The translations under genes and the position numbers were made by a program. Below, in pieces: positions 11,001-22,100 of a stretch of 64,000 bases of DNA (its first letter is position 1; every line of letters begins with the position of its first letter). The DNA comes from Elephas maximus indicus (Eukaryota; Chordata; Mammalia; Proboscidea; Elephantidae). Under the pieces are notes generated by a model, which saw nothing but the letters and a program-made list of their open reading frames with translations, searched no databases and had not been told where the DNA came from. The stretch covers positions 132,576,001 through 132,640,000 of the forward strand of contig NC_064820.1 of NCBI RefSeq assembly GCF_024166365.1, given 5' to 3'.

Positions 11001-11903
11001 AAAACGATAAAGATCATGGAAGAAAAAATAGGGACAACTCTAGGAGCCCTAATACAAGGCATAAACAGAATACAAAACATTACCAAAAATGACGAAAAGA
11101 AACCAGATAACTGGGAGCTCCTAAAAATCAAACACCTATGCTCATCTAAAGACTTCACCAAAAGAGTAAAAAGACCACCTACAGACTGGGAAAAAATTTT
11201 CAGCTATGACATCTCTGACCAGCGCCTGATCTCTAAAATCTATATGATTCTGTTAAAACTCAACCACAAAAAGACAAACAACCTAATCAAAAAGTGGGCA
11301 AAGTATATGAATATGCACTTCACTGAAGAAGATATTCAGGCAGCTAATGGACGCATGAGAAAATGCTCTTGATCATTAGCCATTACACAAATGCAAATTA
11401 AAACTATGAGGAGATTCCATCTCACTCCAACAAGGCTGGCATTAATCCAAAAAACACAAAATAATAAATGTTGGAGGGGGTGCGGAGAGATTGGAACTCT
11501 TATACACTGCTGATGGGAATGTAAAATGGTACAACCACTTTGGAAATCTATCTGGCGTTTTCTTAAAAAGTTAGAAATAGAACTACCATACAACCCAGAA
11601 ATCCCACTCTTCGGAATATACCCTAGAGAAATAAAAGACTTTACACAAACAGATATATGCACACCCATGTTTATTGCAGCTCTGTTTACAATAGCAAAAA
11701 GCTGGAAGCAACCAAGGTGTCCATCAATAGATGAAAGGTTAAATAAATTATGGTACATTCACACAGTGGAATACTATGCATCGATAAAGAACAGTGATGA
11801 ATCTGTGAAACATTTCATAACGTGGAGGAACCTGGAAGGCATTATGCCGAGTGAAATTAGTCAGATGCAAAAGGACAAATACTGTATAAGACCACTATTA
11901 TAA
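8092..11903 (+). pseudogene. L1 ORF2 (endonuclease-reverse transcriptase), broken
   Basis: The family enzyme nicks target DNA and reverse-transcribes L1 RNA in place. ATG at 8092 opens LNVNGLNAPIK and CCLQETHL (endonuclease start), then stops at TAA 8248-8250. A frame from 8384 carries the rest of the endonuclease: GDLNTPLS and SDHKAI are intact, but the conserved SRIDH motif reads SRIVH (codon 8702-8704), losing a catalytic Asp. The reverse transcriptase spans about 9214-10485: [32 protein letters not shown] and the catalytic FADD at 10186-10197. C-terminal pieces lie at 10914-11372 and 11526-11903. Several frameshifts separate the parts. Confidence 0.93.
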
Positions 11904-12921
11904 GTTCTTGAGAAATTGTATAAAGTGAGAAGAACACATTCTTTTGTGGTTATGAGGGGGGGAGGGAGGGAGGGTGGGAGAGGGTTATTTACTGATTAGT
12001 TAGTAGATAAGAACTACTTTAGGTGAAGGTAAGGACAATACTCAGTACAAGGAAGGTCAGCTCAACTGGACTGGACCAAAAGCAAAGAAGTTTCCGGGAT
12101 AAACTGAATGCCTTGAAGGTCAGCAGAGCAAGGGCGGAGGTTTGGGGACTATGGCTTAAGGGGACTTCTAAGTGAATTGGCAAAATAAACTCTATTATGA
12201 TAACATTCTGCATCCCACTTAGAAGTGTGGCGTCTGGGGTCTTAAATGCTAACAAGCGACTATCTAAGATGCATCAATTGGTCTCAACCCATCTGGATCA
12301 AAGGAGAATGAAGAACACCAAGGTCACATGATAACTATGAGCCCAAGACAGAAAGGGCCACATGAACTAGAGACCTACATCATCCTGAGACCAGAAGAAC
12401 TAGTTGGTGCCCGGCCACAACCGATGACTGCCCTGACAGGGAACACAACAGAGAACTCCTGAGGGAGCAGGAGAACAGTGCGATGCAGACCCCAAATTCT
12501 CATAAAAAGACCAGACTTAATGGTCTGACTGAGACTAGAAGAATCCCGGCGGTCATGGTCTCCAAACCTTCTGTTGGCCCAGGAAAGGAACCATTCCTGA
12601 AGACTACTCATCAGACATGGAAGGGACTGGACAATGGGTTGGAGAGAGATGTTGATGAGGAGTGAGCTACTTGTATCAGGTGGACACTTGAGACTGTATT
12701 GGCATCTCCTGTCTGGAGGGGAGATGGAAGGGTAGAAAGGGTTAGAAATTGGCAAAAGGGTCATGAAAGGAGAGACTGGAAGAAGGGAGCGGACTGACTC
12801 ATTAGGGGGAGAGTAAATGGGCGTATGTAGTAAGGTGTATATAAGCTTACATGTGACAGACTGACTTAATTTGTAAACTTTCACTTAAAGCACAATGAAA
12901 ATTATTTAAAAAAAAAAAAAA
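11904..12921 (+). other. L1 3'UTR with G-rich tract and poly-A
   Basis: A ~1-kb untranslated tail. A G-run tract at 11956-11984 holds at least five runs of three or more G, the polypurine feature typical of mammalian L1 3'UTRs and able in principle to form a G-quadruplex. The end has an A run from about 12908. The 169-codon antisense frame at 12375-12884 has no family features. Parts match the older L1 tail at 36348-37322 (for example ggtgcccggcc against ggtgcccagc). Confidence 0.8.
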
Positions 12922-12933
12922 AAAAGTAACTTC

Positions 12934-14069
12934 CCTATCATGCCCACTGCTATGGGTTGTTGTCAGAAAAAATGCCAAGTTGGGTGAACAAAATTGATTA
13001 TCTAGTGAGTACAAACATGAGCTTATCTGAAGGCGAAATTGCGTAAGTTGTCAAAACGTCTTTCCCATCCATGTAGGATGTGCTAGGTAAAATCCCTGTC
13101 CCCTGTTCCGTATGTCAAGAAGAAGAGAATAGAGCCACATGAACTATACATGCAGTCCATAAATTAAAATACTTGACATTTTCTATAACACATTCCAATG
13201 ATATGAACCACCCGCTGTCCAGTAAATGGGTTATGCTGAACCTTTGCATTCATTAGCTAAGCTGTCATAAAGACGGAGTGTGGAATTGTTACTTCTAGTC
13301 CTAATTCTGGGCATTAGATACTTGGGAAACAAGTCTGCTCACCTAGCCCATAACAGGTCTCTGATTGTGAGCTCCCACAGCATTTCTTCTCTCTTACTGT
13401 GCTTTTCAATGAGTGTTAAAGGAATGATTTAGGAGCTGGAGAAAGCTGTCAGATCCCCTTGTGAAATTAAATGCACAAGCTCAACAGAACAGAAAAAAGA
13501 AAGGAAATCTGCTCATTTGGGGGCACAATGGCTTTGGCATACAGCTGTCAGGAAAAGAGGGAGCTTTGGTGCCAGCAGCAAAAATGGACTCCTCCTTCAG
13601 CCACTTAATGATATGGTTTCCTTAGAAAAGGATGATTTTCTTGGGCATGCCCATTTTAGATGCTTTGGGGAGAATATTTTACCAGAAGAAATTTTCTTTA
13701 TCTTCGGATTGCTCCTGGCAACATGCAAACCCTCCCAAAGAAATAACTGCTTTCCAGGAACTCCTACTCCTTTGCACCTGTGCCAGGCACCATTAGGATC
13801 AACTTGTGAACCTACCTGCCTCCTCCCATTCACGCTGCAGACCAAGAACATTGCCTTCAAAGCCACCTCAACTTGCAAAATGCACCTTCCCTGCTCAGGC
13901 CCAGCAGATGGTCTTAAAGATGATGATAGAAGATCAGTTTCACTTCGATGACACACGTTCCTTTGAAAGCATGCATCCACATACCTGTCTTTTTCTTAGT
14001 TTCCTTTGCAGGTCCCTCCTCATCTGCCATATCTCTTAATGTCTAGTTGTTCCAGAGACTAGTTCTTAG
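12934..14069. other. no gene or repeat recognised
   Basis: Unique-looking sequence. A 144-codon plus frame (13517-13951) overlaps a 127-codon minus frame (13597-13980). Neither has a domain, signal peptide or splice context that I recognise, and two overlapping opposite frames are more likely chance than genes. Confidence 0.5.
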
Positions 14070-14690
14070 TGTTCTGGATTGACACGTGCCCCCTCGAAAT
14101 ATGTACTGAAGTCCTGGCCCCTGTACCTGTGGATGTGATCCTTTTTGGAAATAGGGATTTCCTTTGTTATGCTAATGAGGCCACGGCAGAGTAGAGTGGG
14201 TCCTAACCTAGTCCCTTCTGAGTGCTGTCTTGTAAAGGGGAGTACAGAAGCGCTGATGGTCCAATGACTAAGCACTCACTCGGCTGTTAACTGGAAGGTT
14301 GTTGGTTTGAACCCACCTGCTGTTTCCTGGAAGAAAAGACCTGGCTATCTGTTCCCTTAAAGATTACATCCTAGGAAATCCTACGGCAGTTCTACTCTAC
14401 CATGTAGGGTTACTATGAGTCAGAATCAACTCAATGGCACAGAGCGACCACAACAATACAGACATGAAGAGACAGACACGTACAAGGGAAACCACAACGT
14501 GAAGGTGGAGGCAGATAATCTATAACCCAGGAGTGCTCAGATTGCTGGCAGCTACTAGAAGCCGAAAGGTCCAACATGCATGGACCTTCTCCTAGAAACA
14601 AGCACCTGAAGTCGGACTTCTAGCTTCTTGAACTGTGAAAAACTAAATTTCTGTTCTTTAAAGCTACCCACTAGTGGTCTTTTCAGTTAT
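14070..14690 (+). mobile_element. MLT1-like MaLR LTR, split by a SINE
   Basis: The 5' part (to about 14246) reads cccctcgaaatatgtactga, gtcctggcccctgtacctgt and ggaaatagggatttc. The 3' part (14456-14690) reads gacttctagcttcttgaact, ctgtgaaaaactaaatttctg and taaagctaccca. This is the internal order of MLT1-type LTRs of ERVL-MaLR elements. An AfroSINE sits between the halves. It is a relic of an endogenous retrovirus-like element with no coding part. Confidence 0.6.
14251..14455 (+). mobile_element. AfroSINE inside an LTR
   Basis: Head gctgatggtcc-aatgactaag, box-B-like ggtttgaaccc, middle ggaaatcctacgg-cagttc and tail gttactatgagtcagaatc identify a diverged AfroSINE. It interrupts the MLT1-like LTR, so it is younger than the LTR. 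Confidence 0.85.
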
Positions 14691-14696
14691 GGCTGA

Positions 14697-14905
14697 ACCA
14701 AAACCAAACCCGTTGCTGTTGAGTTGGTTCCGACTCATGGTGACCCCACGTATGCAGAGTAGATCTGTGCTCCATACGATTTGAAAGGCTGTAACCTTTC
14801 ATAAGCAAATCACCAGGCCTTTCTTCTGAGGTACCTCTGGTTAGGTTCTTACTGTCAACAATTTAGCTAGTAGTTAAGAACTTAGCCATTTGTGCCACCC
14901 CCAAA
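14697..14905 (-). mobile_element. AfroSINE, minus orientation
   Basis: Reads aaccaaacccgttgctgttg, ttccgactcatggtgacccc, gcagagtagatctgtgctcc, caaatcaccaggcctttct and a decayed tRNA-like end (ttgtgccaccc). It follows directly on the end of the LTR. Confidence 0.88.
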
Positions 14906-15004
14906 TAGGCCTCCACATTCTCCTTTCTTTATTTTTCTGTATTTTACTTATCATCTTCTAATATTGTATTTTACTGATTTGTTTATCATTTGTTTATCTA
15001 CTTT

Positions 15005-15130
15005 CCTCCTCTAGAATATAAACTCAATGAGGGCACAGGCTTTTGCCTCTTTTGAATCCCCATGTCCTAGAAAAATGAATTAGACATGTAGTAGTCATTC
15101 AATAACTATGTGTTGAATGAATGAATAAAT
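15005..15130 (+). repeat. L2 LINE 3' end
   Basis: Typical L2 tail order: ctagaatataaactcaatga, gggcacaggcttttgcctc, ccccatgtcctag, and tgttgaatgaatgaataaa at the end. An ancient, non-coding remnant. Confidence 0.7.
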
Positions 15131-15625
15131 TAATAGATGAACCCTGCCTTTGGTCACTTTGTCCTGGGTGCTGCTCATCTTGCTATCCTCCTGATTCCTA
15201 GGCCTTCCCTGATCCTGACCATAGTATAGCCTGCCTTGCTCCTGACCTGCATCACTGTCCTTCACTGCTTTAGATGTCACACTTGATGGACCAAGTTCTG
15301 ACACCTCCCTAGTTCTCACCCAGTTCCAGCCCAGCCTGCTCTGATCTACCTCATCGCCAGCTACAACCTAGCATAATACGTAGAATATTCCATTTAGGCT
15401 GCCTCCCAGCATCTTCATAGTTTTAGAAGTCTGAGGAAAATGAATAATCACGTAACCCATTTGCTTTAATATATCTAACACTACTAGGATCACTAAACAC
15501 TAATAATTTAGACAAATGAGTATGTTTATCATATGCTAGGCAGTTACTAAAGAAACTAAACACCCATCATTACCTGGTACAAGTATATAAAGGGTGATTA
15601 GTGGGTGAGTAAATGATCAGAATAG
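15131..15625. other. no gene or repeat recognised
   Basis: Unique-looking sequence between an L2 end and a small MIR piece. No exon or RNA signal seen. Confidence 0.5.
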
Positions 15626-15700
15626 TAATAACAAATATTTATTAAGCTCTCACAATATATTGGGCACTTTATCTGTATTATCTCTTTCCTTGTTTCATGT
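15626..15700 (-). repeat. MIR tail fragment
   Basis: aaatatttattaagctctca, then tgggcactttatctgtatta and tctcttt match the reverse of the MIR 3' region (ttattgagcgcttac / gccaggcac order). Short and diverged. Confidence 0.5.
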
Positions 15701-15789
15701 TTTTACATCTCCACTTTCATCAATTTAGATTTCCATCCAGAGTTCTTGTTTTCACATTTTCCTCTCAAAGCTATTGTTTCTATTTATCT

Positions 15790-16357
15790 TAGGCTGGGTT
15801 TTCTAGGGAATCGAAATCAGTAAAACATATAAATATCTATATAAAGTGGTTTATATCAAGGAAATAGCTCATGTGGTTGTAGAGGCTGGAACATCCCAAA
15901 TCTGTGGGTCAGGATGGAGGCTTCTTCTGACTTACATAGCCTCACGGGCTGGCGAACTCAAGATCAGCAGGTCAGATGGCAGGGCTCTTGCTCACAGGCT
16001 GTGAAGATCAATAAATCCAAAGATCATTAGGCAAGACCACAGATAAGCTGCTAGATCAAGTCCCAAGAATCAGAAGTGAGACAAACAGGAGCCAGCTACA
16101 GGGTCCAGAGTGAGCAAAAGCCCACAAGCCTTGCCAGAGAGTCCACTTCAGTGCAGGCCACACCCTCAAGGAATGTCCTTTCAACTGATTGGCTACTCAC
16201 AGCAGATCCCATTATGGAAGTGATCACATTATATCAAATCTCATCATGGAAATGATCATATCATCATACTACTGCCAAACTACATCATAACTGCCAAACC
16301 ACTGAAAATCATGGTCCAGCCAAGTTGACATACATCCTTAACAAATCACACCACTAT
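15790..16357 (-). mobile_element. MaLR/ERV-like LTR or similar repeat
   Basis: Begins ggctgggttttctagggaat, continues with aaatagctcatgtggttgta, ggaggcttcttctgac, tcaactgattggctactcac and ends ccagccaagttgacata then a decayed aacaaatcaca. This ordered set is typical of a reverse-oriented mammalian ERV LTR class, but I cannot name the family from memory with confidence. Confidence 0.5.
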
Positions 16358-16451
16358 AGTCAGTCTGATTATTTAAAGCATTTTTAAAACACTCCAAAGC
16401 CCTCTCACTATACTTAAATGTAAACTCTATCAGTTTCCAATGATAATGTTT

Positions 16452-16650
16452 AACATTATTGGATGCTTACTATTTTCAAGCCGTGTTTGAATGTTTTGTA
16501 TACAATTATTATATTTAATACCCTCAACAATTCTGTGATGTAGGAAGAGGGCACAAAGAGCTTAAATGATTTGCTTAATGACATGCATTTAATAGAGATA
16601 GAGGTGGAATTTGAACGCAGGCACTTGACCATTCTGCTATCCTGTCCCCT
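16452..16650 (-). repeat. MIR SINE
   Basis: Reverse MIR order: attggatgcttactat, attatatttaataccctcaa, ttctgtgatgtagg, gagcttaaatgatttgct, gaggtggaatttgaacgcag. It covers most of the element. Confidence 0.75.
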
Positions 16651-16845
16651 GAATGAGTGTGCTGGCCACAGGTACCACCTCTGCTTTCCTTCCCACAGGC
16701 TCTCCATCTAGCAACCTATAGCTCAATGCACTACAGACACACATAACCACTTTCAGCTTCTGGAACACATAAAACTCAATGTTCTTTCTCAACGAGGCCT
16801 TCCTAGACCACCCAATCCAAAGTTAAATCCTCTCTCTGTCTCGTG

Positions 16846-17600
16846 TTGTTGTTAGGTGCCATCAAGTCAGTTTTGACTCACGGCAGCCCTATGTACCACA
16901 GAACAAAACACTGCCCAGTCCTGCATTATTCTCACAATCATTGCTACATTTGAGCCCATTGTTGCAGCCACTGTATCAATCCATCTTGTTGAGAGTCTTC
17001 TTCTTCATCTCTAACCCTCTGTCATGGAATGAATTGTGTCCCCCCAAAATATCTGTCACCTTGGCTATGTCAGGATTCCCTTGTACGATTATGATTGTCC
17101 ACCATTTTATCTTCTGAGGTGATTTCCCTATATGTTGTAAATCCTATCACTATGATGTGATAAAATGGATTAGCGGCAATTATACCGATGAGGTCTACAA
17201 GATTAGGTAGTGTCTTAAGCCAATCTTTTTGGAAATATAAAAGAGAGAAGTGAGCAGAGAGACATGGGGACCTCATACCACCAAGAAAGCAGTGCTGGGA
17301 GCAGAACACGTCCTTCGGGCCTGCGGTTCTTGCGCTGAGATGCTTGCTGCCAGACCAAGGGAAGACTGATATATCACAAGGACTTACCTTCAGAGCCGAC
17401 AGAGAGAGAAAGCCTCCCTCTGGAGCCTGTGCTCTGAATTCGGACCTTTAGCCTACTGGACTGTGAGAGAATAAACTGCCCTTTGTTAAAGCCATCCATT
17501 GGTGGTATTTCTGTTATAGCAGCACTAGATGACTAAGACACTCCCTACTTTACCAAGCATGATGTCCTTCAGCAAGGACTGGTCGCTCATAGCATCCGGT
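16846..17600 (-). mobile_element. BovB/RTE 3' fragment split by an LTR
   Basis: The first part (16846-17019) reads gttgttgttaggtgccatca, acaaaacactgcccagtcct, gagcccattgttgcagccac and tgagagtcttcttcttc. The second (17541-17600) resumes in register with accaagcatgatgtccttca and ggactggtcgctc. Both match the reverse of the 3' end of the BovB copy ending at 40751. The LTR at 17020-17540 inserted within it. Confidence 0.85.
17020..17540 (+). mobile_element. solo LTR, MaLR-like family (copy 1 of 3)
   Basis: Starts TGTCATGGAATGAATTGTG and ends CACTAGATGACTAAGACA, the TG...CA structure of an LTR. Inside are atataaaagagagaagtgag (TATA-like), gacctcataccaccaag, actgtgagagaataaactgc (AATAAA signal) and ttctgttatagcagcac. 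It resembles the ERVL-MaLR class. Near-identical layout occurs at 26647-27133 and 50715-51231. The flanking 5 bases (ccctc / ctccc) are not an exact duplication. Confidence 0.8.
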
Positions 17601-17784
17601 GTTTTTCTTCACAAGATTGGTGCAATTTATGGATTTACTTGTTTATTTACATTTTCATTGTCTTTTCTGACCACTTTCATGTCTATTTTATTCAAAACAG
17701 CCTACACTGAGAAACTTTCTGGTTCTTAATGAACATCTGTTGAATCATTCATGAATTTAGTGTTGCTTAATCTTCACTGTGGAG

Positions 17785-17945
17785 TCCCTGAGTGGTGTAA
17801 ACAGAGCCAACAGGTTGGAGCTTTGATTTCACCCAGAGGTGATTTACATCTGAAAAATCAGCCATTGAAAACTTTATTGAGCACAGTCTTACTCTGACAC
17901 ACGTGGGGTCACCATGAGCTGGAATCTACTCAACAGCAGCTGGTA
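17785..17945 (+). mobile_element. AfroSINE, diverged
   Basis: gagtccctgagtggtgtaaa head, gaaaactttattgagcac middle and tcaccatgagctggaatcta with ctcaacagcagctgg tail. Heavily mutated and lacking part of the tRNA-like region. Confidence 0.75.
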
Positions 17946-17959
17946 ACTGAAATCTTAAT

Positions 17960-18115
17960 TACAAACCCCAAGGTAGTACTGCTCTCATCATATATGTGAT
18001 CAAATTGACAGTGATAAGAAATAACTTGCCCAAGATCAAAGAGCTTTTGAGTGGTGAAGCCTGCACCGGAACCCTGCTCTTTCCAGTTCTGGAGCACTAG
18101 CAAGCTATGCTGCTT
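17960..18115 (-). repeat. MIR SINE, diverged
   Basis: Contains ataacttgcccaagatcaaa and gagcttttgagtggtgaagc followed by an aaccctgctctttcc segment, the reverse MIR order. Confidence 0.6.
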
Positions 18116-19009
18116 CCCAAGATGCTCAAGATTTGAGGACCCTAAACAAGGAGATTATTAAAGTAGCTGGCAGATGGGCTTGGTAATCTCTCTATAATTA
18201 TCTGCAAATTTGTAAACCTTGAAGTGAAAATTAAACCCTCCCTACTCAGATTCCTTTTCAGAGTGAAGACTGAACAACCTAGTGAAGCTTCATCTTGGAG
18301 CTGCACTGAGCAAATCACAGTGCAAGGAGGCAGCTAATTGCTGAACCTGATTGCAACTGCTAATCACAGTCATAGGGAAAAAAGTGTTGGGAATTAATTA
18401 GGCAAGGACCTTCCGAACAGCAGCAGGAAGCCTCCAAGTGACCTTTATTTACAGTCAGTTAAACAGAAGTGTGACTAAAAATGCCAGGGAGCAAATCAGA
18501 TTATTAATATTGATTGCTTAAAGAAAATGAATAATTTAGAAGCCAAGTCAGAATAAATACCCAGTGACAGAGATGAAGGAGCACAACATACCACATTTCT
18601 AACATCCATCCGTCATGCAGCAGTGTCCCCAGTCCGGAAATTGAGAATTTTCACCCTCACAAAGCACAATTAGTTTCATGACCCAGCATGACTGCCACTA
18701 GGAACTGTGCTCATTCAGCCCAGCGCTGGGGGAAATCCAGGGTGTTGAACTAAAGCTTTAGTCAACACTTCTCATAGTAAACTAATTACAAGTTCATAGA
18801 AGGTTTGCTTTCTGATTTTTATCAATAAAACATCAACCAAAAGAAGTTGGATTGCATTTTCTGTACTTATTGGGCAAGGCTCCAGGGTTTCAGTTTTTGA
18901 TGACAGAATGTCTTTTGTGGTGCATACGCCGCAGAAGTTTCCAACAGCAGAGGCAGAGGTTTCAGATTGTTTGTAAGTAAATATTTTCAGAGGTTATCTC
19001 AACTTCCTG
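18116..19009. other. repeat-poor unique block with palindrome
   Basis: No repeat family is visible. The block is rich in homeodomain-like cores (gaattaatta, aactaatta) and holds an almost perfect 27-base palindrome at 18742-18768 centred on taaagcttta. No open frame of note. It could be conserved non-coding DNA, but that needs an alignment. Confidence 0.4.
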
Positions 19010-19165
19010 GAGCCCTGGTGGGGCAGTGGTTAAAATCTTGGCCGCTAACCAAAAGTTTGGCAGTTCGAGTCCACCAAGCTGTTCCTTGGGAAACCCTGTG
19101 GGGCAGTTCTCCTCTGTCCTGTAAGGTCACTAAGAGTCAGAATTGACTCACCGACAACAGATTTA
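19010..19165 (+). mobile_element. AfroSINE, short subtype
   Basis: ggagccctggtggggcagtg head, gccgctaaccaaaagtttgg, box-B-like cagttcgagtcc, ccttgggaaaccctgtgggg and a gtcagaattgactcaccgac tail. It lacks the gagaaagatgtggcagtctg segment present in longer copies. Confidence 0.92.
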
Positions 19166-19169
19166 TTTT

Positions 19170-22100
19170 TTTTAATTTCAAACTTCACTTCCAATATAAG
19201 TTGCCTTTCATTTATCGGAGTCTGTTGTCCACACACTTCGCCAACAACACAACTCTGTCCTAACTCCATTTGGTGGTAGGATGGATATAGAATATTTATT
19301 TATAGCAAAGTCTTGAGCATGTATTTTTTAATTACGTGGTTTTCTTTAAGCAGAGATTTTTGAACCATGTTCAAAGGTTTAAGTTATACTTAAAGTTATA
19401 CTCTCTTATACCTGGAAATACTAATTAAACTACCTGGTGGGGGGAGGTTATGGCTATAATTATGTTTTAGGGAAGTAGATATTAATAGTTTTGCTGAAGT
19501 GGAAATATTTCAAAACTACTACGGTGGCAGAGAATGCAGGCATGTTTACTTAGGCTAGGACTTGGAGAAATTAAGCTCTGTTACTATCAGATTAATGTAG
19601 CAAATTAACTAGCCGTGTTGAAGGAAGCTACAATTTCTATATGACAGTAAACGTAATTTGTAAACCAATCAATAAAGCAAGTCAAATCACTCATTTTCCC
19701 TATCCAGTATAGGCATTAGTATTCATTTATGCCTATACTAATTTATGTCATTCATAGCATGTATCGAGTGTAGGCATTAGCATTATCTCATACTCTTGTA
19801 AGGGAAGAAGAGTTACTGAGGTGAAATGGTTTCCATTTCTCTAGAGTGGACAGACTGATTTGTTCCCCAATTCAACACGATTGTTCGAAGTACATCCCCT
19901 TAGTACTCTGGCCATAGGCTATCTCGATGTACCTCTGGATGATCATCTCCCCAGGTGTTCTATTTCCCTACAGATGGAAGGAGCCAGATGCAAGCTCCAG
20001 TGAGTGTTGAAATCATTTCATATTTAAATATTGATAGGCATTGGTCTCATTTTGTTGCCTGGTGGACTTCAGCAAACACTGGCCAGTTAACTGGCTTGAC
20101 TGCCCCTAGGTGAGTCACAAGACCAATACAGATATGTTCTGCTGGCTAAAAAGTTGGGCACTGATGGAAGAAAGATTGCATCAAGCATGGTGGCAGCCTT
20201 CCAATCTGGCTAGTCATTAATTTAAGGATTGATGGTGCATCTTTCAACCATGAATGGATTCTTGCTTCCCTCATACAGATGGGAGTTCACAATAAGATTG
20301 GTCCTATTCTAAAGCAACTGGTTGATTGATTATTTCCCAGTACAAGGAATTACTGGTGCTTTTTACCAGGTTATCTGGTTATGCGTCTGTCATTTCCAGA
20401 AGTCTGTCGTATGAACTTTGTTTTTATGAGAACTTAGATAATATAATACTCTTGGCAGGTAAACATAAGATCATATTAAAATCAGACTGTTCAGTCCTCT
20501 CTGGCCTAACATCAGTATGCCAACACTGCAGATTCGTAATCATTCTCCTGAGGGAAGAAGTCTCCTTCGCTTGGAATCCTGACAGGAAATAGAGGCCAGT
20601 AGAGGCTTTTCCTTTACCTCACAGGTTTGAAAAAATTATTATTATTTATAGGCTGTGTTTTACTCTTTCTAGTATCTGTTCTTGGATGTTTTAGTCTGTT
20701 GTTTTTCAAAAGCATGCAAAACTGGTGTTCAAAGGAGATGGCAGCAACCACAAAAATGCGAAGAGCTTTAATTAAGTGCCACCATAAAGCCTTAATCACA
20801 TTTGATGTTAAAGTAAAACAGTCTCTACTGAAGTGTTCAAAATGATTCAGGTAGCCAGCAGGTGGACTACCACAAGTCATTAGAATGTGAGGGGATTTTA
20901 TGGGCACTTGTTTGTGTCTAGATACCAGCAAACTGACTGTGGTAACCATTCTTCCTGAAAGCAATTTCATTTTTGAAAAACCAAACCATGTAGAATTATG
21001 GTCTCTCATTTAGATTCTTGGGTAGAAAGGCGAGCTCACCAGTTCTGATTCTTTTCCTACCTCTAGGCAATGAAATGAACCAGGATCTTTTGAAAAGCAA
21101 TAATGGGCAAATGTGCATCCTTTAATACATGAAAGCTGATATGAAAATACATGACTGTGTGGCATTCTCAGGTTTCTTCCCTTTGCTAGACAGGATGGTG
21201 ATCGTCACTTTAATCGTGTCCATTTTTAATGGGATGCCTGGCTTTACCTGCAGAGGTGCCCTTATTCCCGCCCATTATAGGAAGCAAGTCATATGAATAA
21301 TAATTCCTGCCATCAGATTACAAAAAGCAGCATCTCTAGAATTTATAAATATGGTGTCTTTATTTTATTCCTTTGTTTATACACAGATTAAAACATGGTC
21401 CCCCTTGGCTGCTGCCTATAATTGAATAGAATGTTCTGAGACTGCCCCATGGAGCCGTGCTTAAGTGGCTTGGGAATAGAGTCAACACCTGAAGAATAAA
21501 TTTTCTCCTTGATCTTTCAATAGGGCTGTGCATTTTTTGATAATGTTGAGAAGACACAATAAAAATGGTACTTTTTAATGAGCAGAGAAATGTAGCTAGG
21601 CACTACACTGCCTGCTGCAGAAAGAGAAAGATTTTTCACTATTACTTAGAGGATGGGGTGGGGTATTTTTTCATATAATTAATTTCATCTTAATTTGCTT
21701 AGCTTTCTGTAGAAGATCATCAGATTGAAATTGCAATATGTTTCTTTGTCTTTTTTATCCCTCTGAATTCTCAGCATAATTTAGAACCAGGGAAGAGCGA
21801 CTCTTTTGCACTTTGCATGCAAGTCACAATTTCTTTATTGGGTTCCAAGGGATCCCTGGTCTCCAAGCTCCAGTCCACAGCTGCCACTGCATATGTTGCT
21901 GCTGCAAACTAAAACTTGCTGAAATAATCATTCCCTATGTTTTTAAGAGGCTGTGTTTAAAGCACGACTTGACACATCTCATTTCTTCAGGGAGCTTGAA
22001 TTCGTATTGCAAGACAGCAAAGCCAATAAAAATCTAAGGTTTATTTATTTTTTTCTGTTCGATATTAAATATTATGAACAATCCTTGGAATCACTAATAG

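Larger units (their letters stand above)
4804..12921 (+). mobile_element. structurally complete L1 retrotransposon
   Basis: An ~8.1-kb LINE-1 flanked by the exact 12-bp duplication aaaagtaacttc (4792-4803 and 12922-12933), with a poly-A tail just before the second copy. In order it has a GC-rich monomeric 5'UTR, ORF1 with coiled coil and RNA-binding region, an unusually long spacer, ORF2 with endonuclease and reverse transcriptase, and a ~1-kb 3'UTR. Both ORFs are broken by stops and frameshifts, so it is immobile. It is longer than the ~6-kb human L1, mainly through the 5'UTR, spacer and 3'UTR. The exact TSD suggests moderate age, the multiple lesions that it is not recent. Confidence 0.95.

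Noticed and set aside
7032-11903. Long plus-strand frames as host genes
   Set aside because: The 203-, 162-, 125-, 263-, 152- and 125-codon frames are pieces of L1 ORF1 and ORF2 inside a TSD-bounded element.
12375-12884. 169-codon antisense frame
   Set aside because: Lies wholly in the L1 3'UTR and has no family features.
13517-13980. 144-codon plus frame and 127-codon minus frame
   Set aside because: Opposite overlapping frames, no recognisable domain, no promoter or splice context.
16846-17600. Single large LTR/BovB composite as a new element type
   Set aside because: The BovB parts are in register on both sides of the LTR, so it is simple nesting.
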